Of a stretch of 13,738 bases of DNA, positions 6,682 through 12,923 are shown in pieces. Made by a program: the position numbers and the translations under genes. Position 1 is the first letter of the stretch, and every line of letters begins with the position of its first letter. This DNA is from JAJFVC01 sp039698075 (GTDB taxonomy: Bacteria; Planctomycetota; Planctomycetia; Pirellulales; Thermoguttaceae), in contig JBDKTJ010000174.1 of assembly GCA_039698075.1 (NCBI GenBank), positions 1-13,738 of the forward strand, written 5' to 3'. The notes under the pieces were generated by a model. That model did not search any database. It had not been told where the DNA came from and was given only the letters and a program-made list of their open reading frames with translations.

Positions 6682-7467
6682 ATGAGTTCGACGGAAGAGA
6701 TCGCCCGGCTGCTGAACACGCCCTTTGGCGAGGAGCTTTCGCGGGAATTGGGGATTTACCCGATTCCGGAGGGATTGAGGATTTCGGTCGTCGTGCCGGT
6801 GTACAACGAGAAGGACACGGTGGTCGAGATCGTTCGCCGGATCCGGGAAGTGCCGATTCCGAAGGAGATCATTTTGGTCGACGACGGCAGTACGGACGGG
6901 ACGCGCGACGTTTTGGCCGGGATGGAGCCGTCCGACGACCTTCGGATTGTGTTGCAGGAGCGAAACCAGGGCAAGGGCGCGGCCTTGAAGACGGGATTTG
7001 CTCACGCGACCGGCGACATTGTGTTGATTCAAGACGCCGACTTGGAATACGATCCGCGTCAATACGGCCGCTTGATTCAGCCGATCGTCGAGGGCGTGGC
7101 CGACGTGGTGTACGGCTCGCGTTTCGTGCCGGTCGGTCCGCATCGGGTGCTGTATTTTTGGCATTCGGTGGGCAATCGGGCGTTGACGATGCTGTCGAAC
7201 ATCTTCACCGACCTGAACTTGACCGACATGGAGACCTGTTACAAGGTGTTTCGCCGCGAGGTGATTCAGACGATTGCGCCGACGCTGCGCGAGTGCCGAT
7301 TCGGCATTGAGCCCGAATTGACGGCGAAGATCGCCCGACGAAGATGCCGAGTCTATGAAGTGGGCATCAGCTATTTCGGCCGCACGTATCAGGAAGGCAA
7401 GAAGATCGGGCTGGCCGACGCGATGCGGGCGTTTTGGTGCATTTTGCGATACTGGTGGAGCGATTGA
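6682..7467 (+). CDS. Family 2 glycosyltransferase, DPM1/polyprenyl-phosphate sugar transferase-like
   Basis: 261 aa. The ATG at 6682 is chosen over an in-frame ATG at 6649 because GGGGAAGG (6668-6675) is a well-spaced SD site for it. The GT-A fold motifs run in order: VVPVYNE (37-43), ILVDDGSTDGT (64-74), NQGKGAALKTGF (95-106), the metal-binding QDADLEYDP (117-125), YGSRF (144-148), and METCYKVF (183-190). The C-terminal FGRTYQEGKKIG (232-243) is typical of dolichyl/polyprenyl-phosphate glycosyltransferases. There is no C-terminal membrane pair, so it is the soluble DPM1-like form. Expected role: move a sugar from a nucleotide donor to polyprenyl phosphate or a related lipid. It is divergent from the DPA operon, whose product is also a polyprenyl-phosphate sugar. 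The sugar and acceptor cannot be told from sequence. Confidence 0.87.
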   Translation: MSSTEEIARLLNTPFGEELSRELGIYPIPEGLRISVVVPVYNEKDTVVEIVRRIREVPIPKEIILVDDGSTDGTRDVLAGMEPSDDLRIVLQERNQGKGAALKTGFAHATGDIVLIQDADLEYDPRQYGRLIQPIVEGVADVVYGSRFVPVGPHRVLYFWHSVGNRALTMLSNIFTDLNLTDMETCYKVFRREVIQTIAPTLRECRFGIEPELTAKIARRRCRVYEVGISYFGRTYQEGKKIGLADAMRAFWCILRYWWSD

Positions 7468-7474
7468 CGAACAA

Positions 7475-7502
7475 AGTGGCCAGTGGCCAGTGGTCAGTGG
7501 TC
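7475..7502 (+). repeat. Tandem heptamer repeat (AGTGGYC x4), single-arm copy
   Basis: Four exact back-to-back heptamers: AGTGGCC (7475), AGTGGCC (7482), AGTGGTC (7489), AGTGGTC (7496), then AGGGAATG. The block begins 8 nt behind the glycosyltransferase stop codon. It matches the left arms of the two complete elements at 10600-10712 and 13285-13378. No clear opposite arm follows, so it is a partial or solo copy. Confidence 0.85.
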
Positions 7503-7532
7503 AGGGAATGACGACTACGAACCACGATTCCC

Positions 7533-8024
7533 ATGTTCCACCTTCTTACCCCTGATTGCCGAGTTAAGCGTGTCGAAGAGCTGACGCTCGAACGACTTCG
7601 GTCGTGGGGGCTTCGGGCGTTGCTGCTCGACGTGGATTGCACGCTGACCCGCTATCGAGAGCCGACCGTGCCGGCCGCCGTCGCCGATTGGATGAAAACG
7701 CTTCAGGCGGGCGGCGTTTCGCTGTGTCTGGTTTCCAACGGTTTGGAGCCGCGGATTCGAGAGTTTGCCGCACGGCTCGATTTGCCGTATGTCGCCCGGG
7801 CGATGAAGCCGTTGGGGCGGGGCGTTCGAGCGGCGATGCGAAAACTGGATGCGAAGTCCGCGGAAACCGCCATGGTGGGCGATCAGTTGTTCGCCGACGT
7901 GCTGGCCGGTCGGATGGCGGGCCTTCGCACGATCCTGGTCGAGCCGATCCATCCGGAAGAAGAGCCGTGGTTTACGCGGTTGAAACGGCCGCCCGAGCGA
8001 TTTTTCTTGCGACGCTGGCGCTGA
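7533..8024 (+). CDS. YqeG-family HAD (IIIA) phosphatase
   Basis: 163 aa soluble HAD-superfamily protein of the YqeG type, with no cap domain. Motif I is LLDVDCTLTRY (31-41; nucleophile Asp33, acid Asp35, Thr37). Motif II is VSNG (67-70). Motif III is Lys92 (MKPLG). Motif IV is GDQLFADV (116-123). The opening MFHLLTPD is also typical of the family (LxP). The YqeG/Gep4 group includes phosphatidylglycerolphosphate phosphatases in yeast and plants, so a phospholipid-head-group phosphatase role is plausible but not shown. It lies 65 bp behind the glycosyltransferase gene, with the heptamer repeat between them, and may share its transcript. No good SD site is visible at the ATG. A DPPR-phosphatase role for the neighbouring DPA pathway is a more speculative alternative. 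Confidence 0.85.
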   Translation: MFHLLTPDCRVKRVEELTLERLRSWGLRALLLDVDCTLTRYREPTVPAAVADWMKTLQAGGVSLCLVSNGLEPRIREFAARLDLPYVARAMKPLGRGVRAAMRKLDAKSAETAMVGDQLFADVLAGRMAGLRTILVEPIHPEEEPWFTRLKRPPERFFLRRWR

Positions 8025-8238
8025 GCAACGGGTGACGACGTTTTTCTTCTGGGCGCCCGCCATATTCGAGCATGACCTCGCTGATTTTTTTGGGCGAAGG
8101 TTTTGAGCGATTCTTTGCGCACCCCTCTTTGGTGCGGATTTTGTATTGGTAAGCTAGAAAACTGGCGGGATCTGACGCGGTCGCGAGGATGGTTGTGGGG
8201 CGGGATCAAAAAAGCTTTGGATTTTCTGGAAGAGCCCA
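8025..8238. other. Gene-free stretch between the HAD gene and the S10 operon promoter
   Basis: Together with the operon leader this gap is 375 bp (8025-8399). Apart from the weak hairpin at 8118-8145 I see no convincing ORF, tRNA or repeat up to 8238. The remainder is the S10 promoter and leader. Confidence 0.6.
8118..8145 (+). terminator. Possible weak terminator behind the YqeG-family gene
   Basis: A 6-bp stem CGCACC (8118-8123) with GGTGCG (8131-8136) and a 7-nt loop is followed by GATTTTGT. The stem is short and the T run is interrupted, so the call is weak. Its place between the HAD gene and the S10 promoter fits. Confidence 0.3.
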
Positions 8239-8267
8239 TTGACGTTGCTGGCCGACAATGATACGAT
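8239..8267 (+). promoter_or_regulatory. Sigma-70-like promoter of the S10 ribosomal protein operon
   Basis: A -35 box TTGACG (8239-8244, 5/6) and a -10 box TACGAT (8262-8267, 4/6) are separated by exactly 17 bp. The predicted start is near 8274, giving a leader of about 125 nt before the rpsJ start codon. It is the only good promoter match I find in the gap. Confidence 0.6.
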
Positions 8268-8280
8268 CCTATGTTTCCCG

Positions 8281-8366
8281 CCCAATCGGCGGACAACGAC
8301 TGTTGTTTGGCAAGTTGGCAGGTGAGTTGATTGGGAATGAGGTGGTTTTGGTCGGGTTTTCCGGCC
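8281..8366 (+). promoter_or_regulatory. Structured mRNA leader of the S10 operon
   Basis: A perfect 7-bp long-range stem CCCAATC (8281-8287) with GATTGGG (8329-8335) encloses a small hairpin ACAAC (8293-8297) with GTTGT (8302-8306) and loop GACT. A second hairpin follows at 8350-8355 with 8361-8366 (GGTCGG/CCGGCC, one G-U pair). The first stem would begin only a few bases into the transcript. Ribosomal protein leaders often bind an operon product, such as L4 on the enterobacterial S10 leader. A similar role here is inference, and the pairing could be chance. Confidence 0.35.
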
Positions 8367-8399
8367 GAGCTGCCTGACCCTCAATACCGGAGGACTTCC

Positions 8400-8729
8400 G
8401 TGGCTGGTCATACGAGTGAGATAATCCGCATTCGGATGGAAGCATACGATCACGCGATTTTGGATCAGAGTGCGGCGGAGATTGTCGATACGGCGAAGCG
8501 GACCGGCTCGGTGGTTCACGGACCGATTCCTCTGCCGACGCGCGTTGAGCGTTACACGGTTCAGTCGAGTCCGCACATCGACAAAAAGGCCCGCCAGCAG
8601 TTCGAGATCCGCACGCACAAGCGGCTGATCGACATCATGCAAGCGACGGCCAAGACGATTGAGGCCCTGAATAAACTCAGTCTGCCAGCGGGCGTGGACA
8701 TCAAAATTAAGGCCACCAGTAGGCACTAG
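8400..8729 (+). CDS. rpsJ: Small ribosomal subunit protein uS10
   Basis: 109 aa from a GTG start at 8400. GGAGG (8389-8393) sits 6 nt before it, a near-ideal SD site; an upstream in-frame ATG at 8331 has no such site and would add 23 residues unlike S10. The body IRIRMEAYDHAILDQSA, GPIPLPTRVERYTVQSSPHIDKK and QFEIRTHKRLIDI is the S10 family pattern. So is the end LSLPAGVDIKIKA. S10 is part of the 30S head and also binds NusB in transcription antitermination. First gene of the operon; a 127-bp gap separates it from rplC. Confidence 0.96.
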   Translation: MAGHTSEIIRIRMEAYDHAILDQSAAEIVDTAKRTGSVVHGPIPLPTRVERYTVQSSPHIDKKARQQFEIRTHKRLIDIMQATAKTIEALNKLSLPAGVDIKIKATSRH

Positions 8730-8856
8730 ACGCATAGGTATTGGTCCGTCGTGGAATCCGCGGCGGGGTGATTTTCATGAACGGAAGCTTGGCGGGTAAT
8801 GTTGGCCGGAAGGGCCGACGGTTCCAGCCGGCGACGTAGCATAAAGGCAAACAGCG
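8730..8856 (+). other. rpsJ-rplC spacer with a small hairpin
   Basis: This 127-bp gap is long for an S10 operon. It holds a short hairpin TTGGCC (8802-8807) with GGCCGA (8813-8818), one G-U pair, loop GGAAG. It also holds a weak SD (AAAGG near 8843-8847) for rplC. No ORF, heptamer repeat or promoter is obvious. Confidence 0.4.
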
Positions 8857-9543
8857 ATGGTAGTTGGACTGCTCGGCCGCAAGGTCGGGATGACGCAGAT
8901 TTTCGACTCGACCGGTCAGGTGATTCCGGTGACCGTCATCGAAGCCGGTCCGTGTGACGTCCTCCAAGTGCGGACGGAACAGAAGGATGGCTATCAGTCG
9001 GTCCAATTGGGCTTTCTGGATAAGCCGCGTCGCCTTGCCAGCCGCGCCGATCGCGGGCACGTCGCCAAGTTGGACAGCAAGCGTCAAAAGCGCCGCGCCG
9101 CCGCCGGGGTCGAAGCCATTGTGAAGGCCGACTGCGAGCCGAAGCGTTTCGTGCGCGAGTTCCTTGCCGAGGGCGAGGGTGTGGAGGTCGGCCAGAAGTT
9201 GACGGTCGATCTGTTCTCGAAGGTGGCGGCCGTCGACGTAGTCGGCATCACTAAGGGCCGCGGCACGGCCGGCGTCATGAAGCGGCACGGCTTCAGCGGC
9301 CAGCGCGCTTCGCACGGCGTCAAGAAGGTGCATCGTCACGCGGGCTCGATCGGTTGCAACACCGATCCGCACCACGTGTTCAAGGGTCGCCGGATGGCCG
9401 GTCATTACGGCTCCGCTCGTCGCACCATCCGCAACTTGAAGGTTGTGCAGGTGGATGTGGAGAATAATTTGTTGTTGGTTCGCGGCGCCGTGCCGGGGCC
9501 GAACGGCGGATACGTGATGGTTCGCAAGACCAATAAAATGTAA
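8857..9543 (+). CDS. rplC: Large ribosomal subunit protein uL3
   Basis: 228 aa. It begins with the family start GLLGRKVGMTQIFD (4-17). The conserved core runs ITKGRGTAGVMKRHGFSGQ (131-149), ASHGVKKVHRHAGSIG (151-166) and VFKGRRMAGHYG (174-185). Gln149 lines up with the glutamine that PrmB methylates in E. coli L3. L3 is an early 50S assembly protein that reaches toward the peptidyl transferase centre. The ATG at 8857 agrees with the conserved N-terminus and has a weak AAAGG ahead of it. Confidence 0.96.
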   Translation: MVVGLLGRKVGMTQIFDSTGQVIPVTVIEAGPCDVLQVRTEQKDGYQSVQLGFLDKPRRLASRADRGHVAKLDSKRQKRRAAAGVEAIVKADCEPKRFVREFLAEGEGVEVGQKLTVDLFSKVAAVDVVGITKGRGTAGVMKRHGFSGQRASHGVKKVHRHAGSIGCNTDPHHVFKGRRMAGHYGSARRTIRNLKVVQVDVENNLLLVRGAVPGPNGGYVMVRKTNKM

Positions 9544-9553
9544 AGGTTAAACG

Positions 9554-9594
9554 GTCGCGGCCGTGCGACGTGAAGTTTCTCACGGCCACGCGAC
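9554..9594 (+). promoter_or_regulatory. Stem-loop in the rplC-rplD gap
   Basis: A 12-bp stem GTCGCGGCCGTG (9554-9565) pairs with CACGGC (9581-9586) plus CGCGAC (9589-9594), with a 2-nt CA bulge on the 3' side and a 15-nt loop. There is no T run behind it, so it is not a standard terminator. It could affect rplD translation or mRNA stability. Confidence 0.4.
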
Positions 9595-9621
9595 GCATGT
9601 AAGTTAGGACGTTACGGAAAA

Positions 9622-10254
9622 ATGGCCACATTACCGATCTACGATCGTTCCGGCGCCGAGGTGGGATCCTACGAAGTTGATCCGGACCAACTGGCTCCGC
9701 GGATCAGCAAGCAATTGCTGCACGACGCGGTGGTCATGTACCAGAACAACCTGCGTCAGGGTTCGGCCAAGACGAAGAGCCGCTCGGAAGTGGCGGGAAC
9801 GACTCGGAAGATGTATCGACAGAAGGGCACGGGCAACGCTCGTGCGGGTTCGCGTCGCAGCGGCGTTCGTCGGGGCGGCGGACACATCCACTCGAAGCAA
9901 CCTCGCGACTGGTCGTATCGGCTGCCGAAGAAGGCGTTGAAAATCGCCACCCGCATGGCGGTCGCTTCGCGGATCGCCGACAACGAAGTGACGCTGATCG
10001 ACCAATTGGCGTTCGAGTTGCCGAAGACGCAAGAGATGGCGGCGGTGTTGAAGGCGTTGCGGCTGAACGACGCCACGTTGCTGGTCGCGGTGGACGGTTA
10101 CGACGTGAACGTCTATCGCAGCATTCGCAACTTGGCGGACGTGTCGGTGGTGCCGGTGGCCGAGTTGAATGCGTTGAACGTATTGAGCCCGAAGCGACTG
10201 TTGATGACCAAGTCCGCTTTGGACGCCTTCTGTGCGAAGGCGTCGACGAAATAG
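9622..10254 (+). CDS. rplD: Large ribosomal subunit protein uL4
   Basis: 210 aa. The extended loop that lines the peptide exit tunnel reads RQKGTGNARAGSRRS (66-80), then RRGGGHIHSKQPRDWSYRLPKK (83-104), the family signature. The N-terminus LPIYDRSGAEVGSYEVD and the C-terminal LSPKRLLMTKSALDAF also fit. L4 can repress its own operon in some bacteria, which makes the leader at 8281-8366 relevant. ATG at 9622 with AGGA and CGGAAAA stretches upstream. The gap to rplC is 78 bp and holds a stem-loop. Confidence 0.96.
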   Translation: MATLPIYDRSGAEVGSYEVDPDQLAPRISKQLLHDAVVMYQNNLRQGSAKTKSRSEVAGTTRKMYRQKGTGNARAGSRRSGVRRGGGHIHSKQPRDWSYRLPKKALKIATRMAVASRIADNEVTLIDQLAFELPKTQEMAAVLKALRLNDATLLVAVDGYDVNVYRSIRNLADVSVVPVAELNALNVLSPKRLLMTKSALDAFCAKASTK

Positions 10255-10289
10255 CAGGGTGGGGATTTGGAGATTTAAGGAAAGCGATC

Positions 10290-10601
10290 ATGGCCCGAGA
10301 CGCGACGAAAACCGGCTTGCAACTGGAGCCGCACCAGATCATCCTTCGGCCGTTGGTGACCGAAAAAGGCATGCACAAGGCGAACCGCAACAACGCGTAC
10401 GCCTTTGAAGTGAGCCGGATGGCCGGCAAGGCGGACGTTCGCCATGCGGTCGAGCAGTTGTTCGACGTGAAGGTGGTGGGCGTGAACATTCAGAACCGCA
10501 AGGGCAAGCCGCGTCGCAGCCGTTTTCGAGGCGGCACGACCAACGCTTGGAAGAAGGCTATCGTGACGTTGGATCCGGAGCATCGCATTAACTTCTTCTA
10601 G
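10290..10601 (+). CDS. rplW: Large ribosomal subunit protein uL23
   Basis: 103 aa. ILRPLVTEKGMHKANRNNAYAFEVSRMAGK is the typical L23 opening. It is followed by EQLFDVKVVGVNIQNRKGKPRR, then the fold end KKAIVTLDPEHRINFF. L23 sits at the exit of the peptide tunnel and docks trigger factor and SRP. AAGGAAAG precedes the ATG at 10290. Its TAG stop (10599-10601) overlaps the first unit of a heptamer repeat element that fills the gap to rplB. Confidence 0.95.
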   Translation: MARDATKTGLQLEPHQIILRPLVTEKGMHKANRNNAYAFEVSRMAGKADVRHAVEQLFDVKVVGVNIQNRKGKPRRSRFRGGTTNAWKKAIVTLDPEHRINFF

Positions 10602-10712
10602 TGGGGAGTGGCCAGTGGCCGGTGGTCAGTGGCCAGTGAAGAGCGGGCGGAATCAAACAGCATCGAGAACGAAAAGTTTTTTGAGTACACTAACCACTAG
10701 CCACTGGTCACT
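10600..10712 (+). repeat. Heptamer inverted-repeat element A (rplW-rplB gap)
   Basis: Left arm: AGTGGGG (10600), AGTGGCC (10607), AGTGGCC (10614), GGTGGTC (10621), AGTGGCC (10628). Right arm in the opposite orientation: AACCACT (10692), AGCCACT (10699), GGTCACT (10706). The core between them contains GAAGAGCG, GAATCAA and, near its right end, a TTTT-GARTAC-like stretch; all three recur in element B at 13285-13378. The arms can pair into an imperfect hairpin. The element takes up nearly the whole 115-bp gap, which elsewhere in this operon is often 10-35 bp. It therefore looks like an inserted or expanded mobile-type repeat. Confidence 0.82.
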
Positions 10713-10716
10713 AATT

Positions 10717-11574
10717 ATGGGAATTCGCCGTTACAATCCGATAACGCCGGGCCGCCGCGGAGCCACCGTGAGCGACTTTGCGGAACTGACGCCCGGCGCG
10801 AAGCCGGTCAAGGGCCTGCTGGCGCCGAAGAAGCGCAAGGGCGGGCGGAACAACCAGGGCAAGATCACCGCGCGTCATCGCGGCGGCGGCCACAAGCGTC
10901 AGTTGCGTCAGATCGACTTCCGACGGAACAAGGACGGCGTGCCGGCCGTGGTCGATTCGATCCAATACGATCCGAACCGCAGCGCCCGCATCGCCTTGTT
11001 GCACTACGTGGACGGCGAGAAACGATACATTTTGGCGCCCGAAGGGTTGAAGGCGGGCGATCAGTTGCTCAGTGGCAAGGACGCTCCGGCGTCGGTGGGC
11101 AATTGCCTGCCATTGTCGGCGATTCCGCTGGGCATGGACGTTCACTGCGTCGAGATGTTGCCGGGTCGGGGCGGTGTGTTGTGCCGGTCGGCGGGCGTGC
11201 GGGCGACGTTGGCCGCCCGGGACGCCGATTGGGCGCAGATCAACCTGCCGAGCGGTGAAATTCGCCGCGTGCCGGCGACGTGCCGTGCGACGATCGGGGT
11301 GTTGGGCAACTCGGATCACATGGGCATTGTGTTGGGCAAGGCGGGTCGGAAGCGTTGGATGGGTCGTCGGCCGCACGTTCGCGGCACCGCGATGAACCCG
11401 ATCGACCATCCGCACGGCGGTGGCGAAGGTCGCACGAAGGGTGGTCGGCACCCGGTCAGCCCGACCGGCAAGTTGGCCAAGGGCGGGTCGACCCGCAAGC
11501 GACGGAAGCCGTCGAACAAGGCGATCGTGCGTCGGCGTCGGTCGCGGCGTAATGGACAGATCAAGATCAAGTAG
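10717..11574 (+). CDS. rplB: Large ribosomal subunit protein uL2
   Basis: 285 aa. The ATG at 10717 gives the family start MGIRRYNPITPGRRGATVSDF. Upstream in-frame sequence to 10615 is only the repeat element and is left out. RNA-binding and C-terminal motifs are all present: KRKGGRNNQGKITARHRGGGHKR, RVPATCRATIGVLGN, and MNPIDHPHGGGEGRTKGGRHP (226-246). His231 lies where the functionally important E. coli His229 is. L2 is needed for subunit joining and the peptidyl transferase centre. No SD site is visible: the repeat arm ends 4 nt before the ATG. Confidence 0.97.
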   Translation: MGIRRYNPITPGRRGATVSDFAELTPGAKPVKGLLAPKKRKGGRNNQGKITARHRGGGHKRQLRQIDFRRNKDGVPAVVDSIQYDPNRSARIALLHYVDGEKRYILAPEGLKAGDQLLSGKDAPASVGNCLPLSAIPLGMDVHCVEMLPGRGGVLCRSAGVRATLAARDADWAQINLPSGEIRRVPATCRATIGVLGNSDHMGIVLGKAGRKRWMGRRPHVRGTAMNPIDHPHGGGEGRTKGGRHPVSPTGKLAKGGSTRKRRKPSNKAIVRRRRSRRNGQIKIK

Positions 11575-11589
11575 TGGCCACGATTTACT

Positions 11590-11859
11590 ATGGGAAGATC
11601 ACTGAAAAAAGGACCGTTCGTTGCTCCGAAGCTGTATCTGAAAGTTCAGAAACAGAACGAGGCGGGAACGAAGGAACCGATCAAGACGTGGGCCCGGGCG
11701 TGCACGATTGTGCCGGAGTTTGTGGGCCACACGTTCATGGTTCATAACGGAAAAGTGCATTTGAAGGTGTTTGTGACCGAGGAAATGGTCGGTCACCGGT
11801 TGGGAGAATTCGCGCCGACGCGGACGTTCCGCGGACACGGCGGGAAAGGCAAGCGATAG
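11590..11859 (+). CDS. rpsS: Small ribosomal subunit protein uS19
   Basis: 89 aa. MGRSLKKGPFVAPKLYLKV is the typical S19 start. WARACTIVPEFVGHTFMVHNGK and the end GEFAPTRTFRGHGGKGKR complete the family pattern. S19 lies in the 30S head next to S13 and contacts the A-site tRNA. It follows rplB by 15 bp. No clear SD site precedes the ATG at 11590, so coupling to rplB translation is likely. Confidence 0.96.
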   Translation: MGRSLKKGPFVAPKLYLKVQKQNEAGTKEPIKTWARACTIVPEFVGHTFMVHNGKVHLKVFVTEEMVGHRLGEFAPTRTFRGHGGKGKR

Positions 11860-11869
11860 GGACGGCAAC

Positions 11870-12196
11870 ATGGCTTACGAAGCGACCTACCGATTCGCAA
11901 GGATCAGCGCCCGCAAGGTGCGGCCGCTGGCCGATTTGGTACGCGGCAAACTGGCCGACGAGGCCTTGAACATTTTGAAGTATCAACCGCACCGGGGCGC
12001 GCGGATGATCGAAAAGACGCTCCGCAGCGCCTTGGCGAACGCCGAGGACCGCCGGGCGCAGAACCTGCACCACCTGATCGTGACGGATTGTCGCGTGGAC
12101 GGCGGGCCGATGTTCAAGCGGATGCGGCCGCATGCCCGAGGAATGGCCTCGGTGCTGTTGAAGCGGTTTTCGCATATCCACGTGGCGCTGGAATAG
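11870..12196 (+). CDS. rplV: Large ribosomal subunit protein uL22
   Basis: 108 aa. The N-terminal fold reads YRFARISARKVRPLADLVRGK. The conserved end is RPHARGMASVLLKRFSHIHVALE, part of the hairpin that lines the exit tunnel (macrolide-resistance region in other species). Ten bp separate it from rpsS and ten from rpsC, as expected in a tightly packed operon. The ATG at 11870 follows a GGGACGG stretch that may serve as a weak SD. Confidence 0.96.
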   Translation: MAYEATYRFARISARKVRPLADLVRGKLADEALNILKYQPHRGARMIEKTLRSALANAEDRRAQNLHHLIVTDCRVDGGPMFKRMRPHARGMASVLLKRFSHIHVALE

Positions 12197-12206
12197 GGAA
12201 AAAACA

Positions 12207-12923
12207 ATGGGTCAGAAAGTCAATCCCGTCGGATTCCGCACCGGCATTATGGTCGGCTGGAAGAGTCGGTGGTACGCCTCCAAGCAGGAGTTCGCCGATT
12301 TGCTGGTCGAGGATCAGCGGATCCGGAAGTATATCAAGGGCCGCAAGGACAAGTTCGGCAAGGCGTTCTATCCGGCGATCGCGAAGATCGAGATCGAGCG
12401 AACCCGGGACGAAGTCAAGGTGGTGCTGTTCTCGGCTCGTCCGGGTTTGTTGATCGGCCGCAAAGGCGAACGGGTCGAAGAGTTGCAGAAGGAATTGCAG
12501 GAGAAGACGGGCCGCCGGATCAACATCAAGATCGAAGAGTTGAATCGTCCGGAGATCGTGGCCCAATTGGTCGCCGAGGACATCGCCGAGCAGTTGGAGA
12601 AGCGGTCCGGGTTCCGGCGGACGATGAAGCGGGCGATGGAACAAACGATGGAGGCCGGTGCGAAGGGCATTAAGATTCAGCTCTCCGGTCGGTTGGGCGG
12701 CGCCGAAATGTCGCGTCGCGAGAAACAGATTGCCGGTTCCATTCCGTTGAGCACGTTGCGGGCGAAGATCGACTACGGGTTCACCGAGGCGTTGATCGCC
12801 CAGGGACACATCGGCGTGCAAGTTTGGATCAACCAAGGTATTTATAGCGAGGACGAGAACGATGGCGCTGATGCCAAAACGGGTCAAGCACCGAAAAAGC
12901 CAAAGAGGGCGTATAAGAGGTGA
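12207..12923 (+). CDS. rpsC: Small ribosomal subunit protein uS3
   Basis: 238 aa. MGQKVNPVGFRTGI is the family start. A type II KH domain carries the GxxG loop in PGLLIGRKGERVEEL (79-93). The C-terminal domain shows IQLSGRLGGAEMSR (157-170) and TLRAKIDYGFTEA (183-195). S3 forms the mRNA entry gate of the 30S subunit and has helicase activity with S4 and S5. The last 20 residues, a lysine/arginine-rich tail beginning at about DGADAKTG and ending PKKPKRAYKR, are encoded in DNA that also encodes the start of rplP in another frame (62-nt overlap). GGGA precedes the ATG at 12207. Confidence 0.97.
   Translation: MGQKVNPVGFRTGIMVGWKSRWYASKQEFADLLVEDQRIRKYIKGRKDKFGKAFYPAIAKIEIERTRDEVKVVLFSARPGLLIGRKGERVEELQKELQEKTGRRINIKIEELNRPEIVAQLVAEDIAEQLEKRSGFRRTMKRAMEQTMEAGAKGIKIQLSGRLGGAEMSRREKQIAGSIPLSTLRAKIDYGFTEALIAQGHIGVQVWINQGIYSEDENDGADAKTGQAPKKPKRAYKR

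Noticed and set aside
7475..7502. Sequencing or assembly artefact causing the heptamer runs
   Set aside because: Units vary (C/T, A/G changes), and related cores and inverted arms occur at distant places, which an artefact would not produce.
8331..8399. N-terminal extension of S10 by 23 residues
   Set aside because: It lacks an SD site and S10 similarity, while the GTG at 8400 has an ideally spaced GGAGG.
10600..10712. CRISPR array
   Set aside because: Repeats are only 7 bp, contiguous, without spacers, and the second half is inverted; no cas genes are present.
10615..10716. N-terminal extension of L2 by 34 residues
   Set aside because: The extension is the repeat element read in frame; L2 proteins start at the MGIRRYNP-type sequence.
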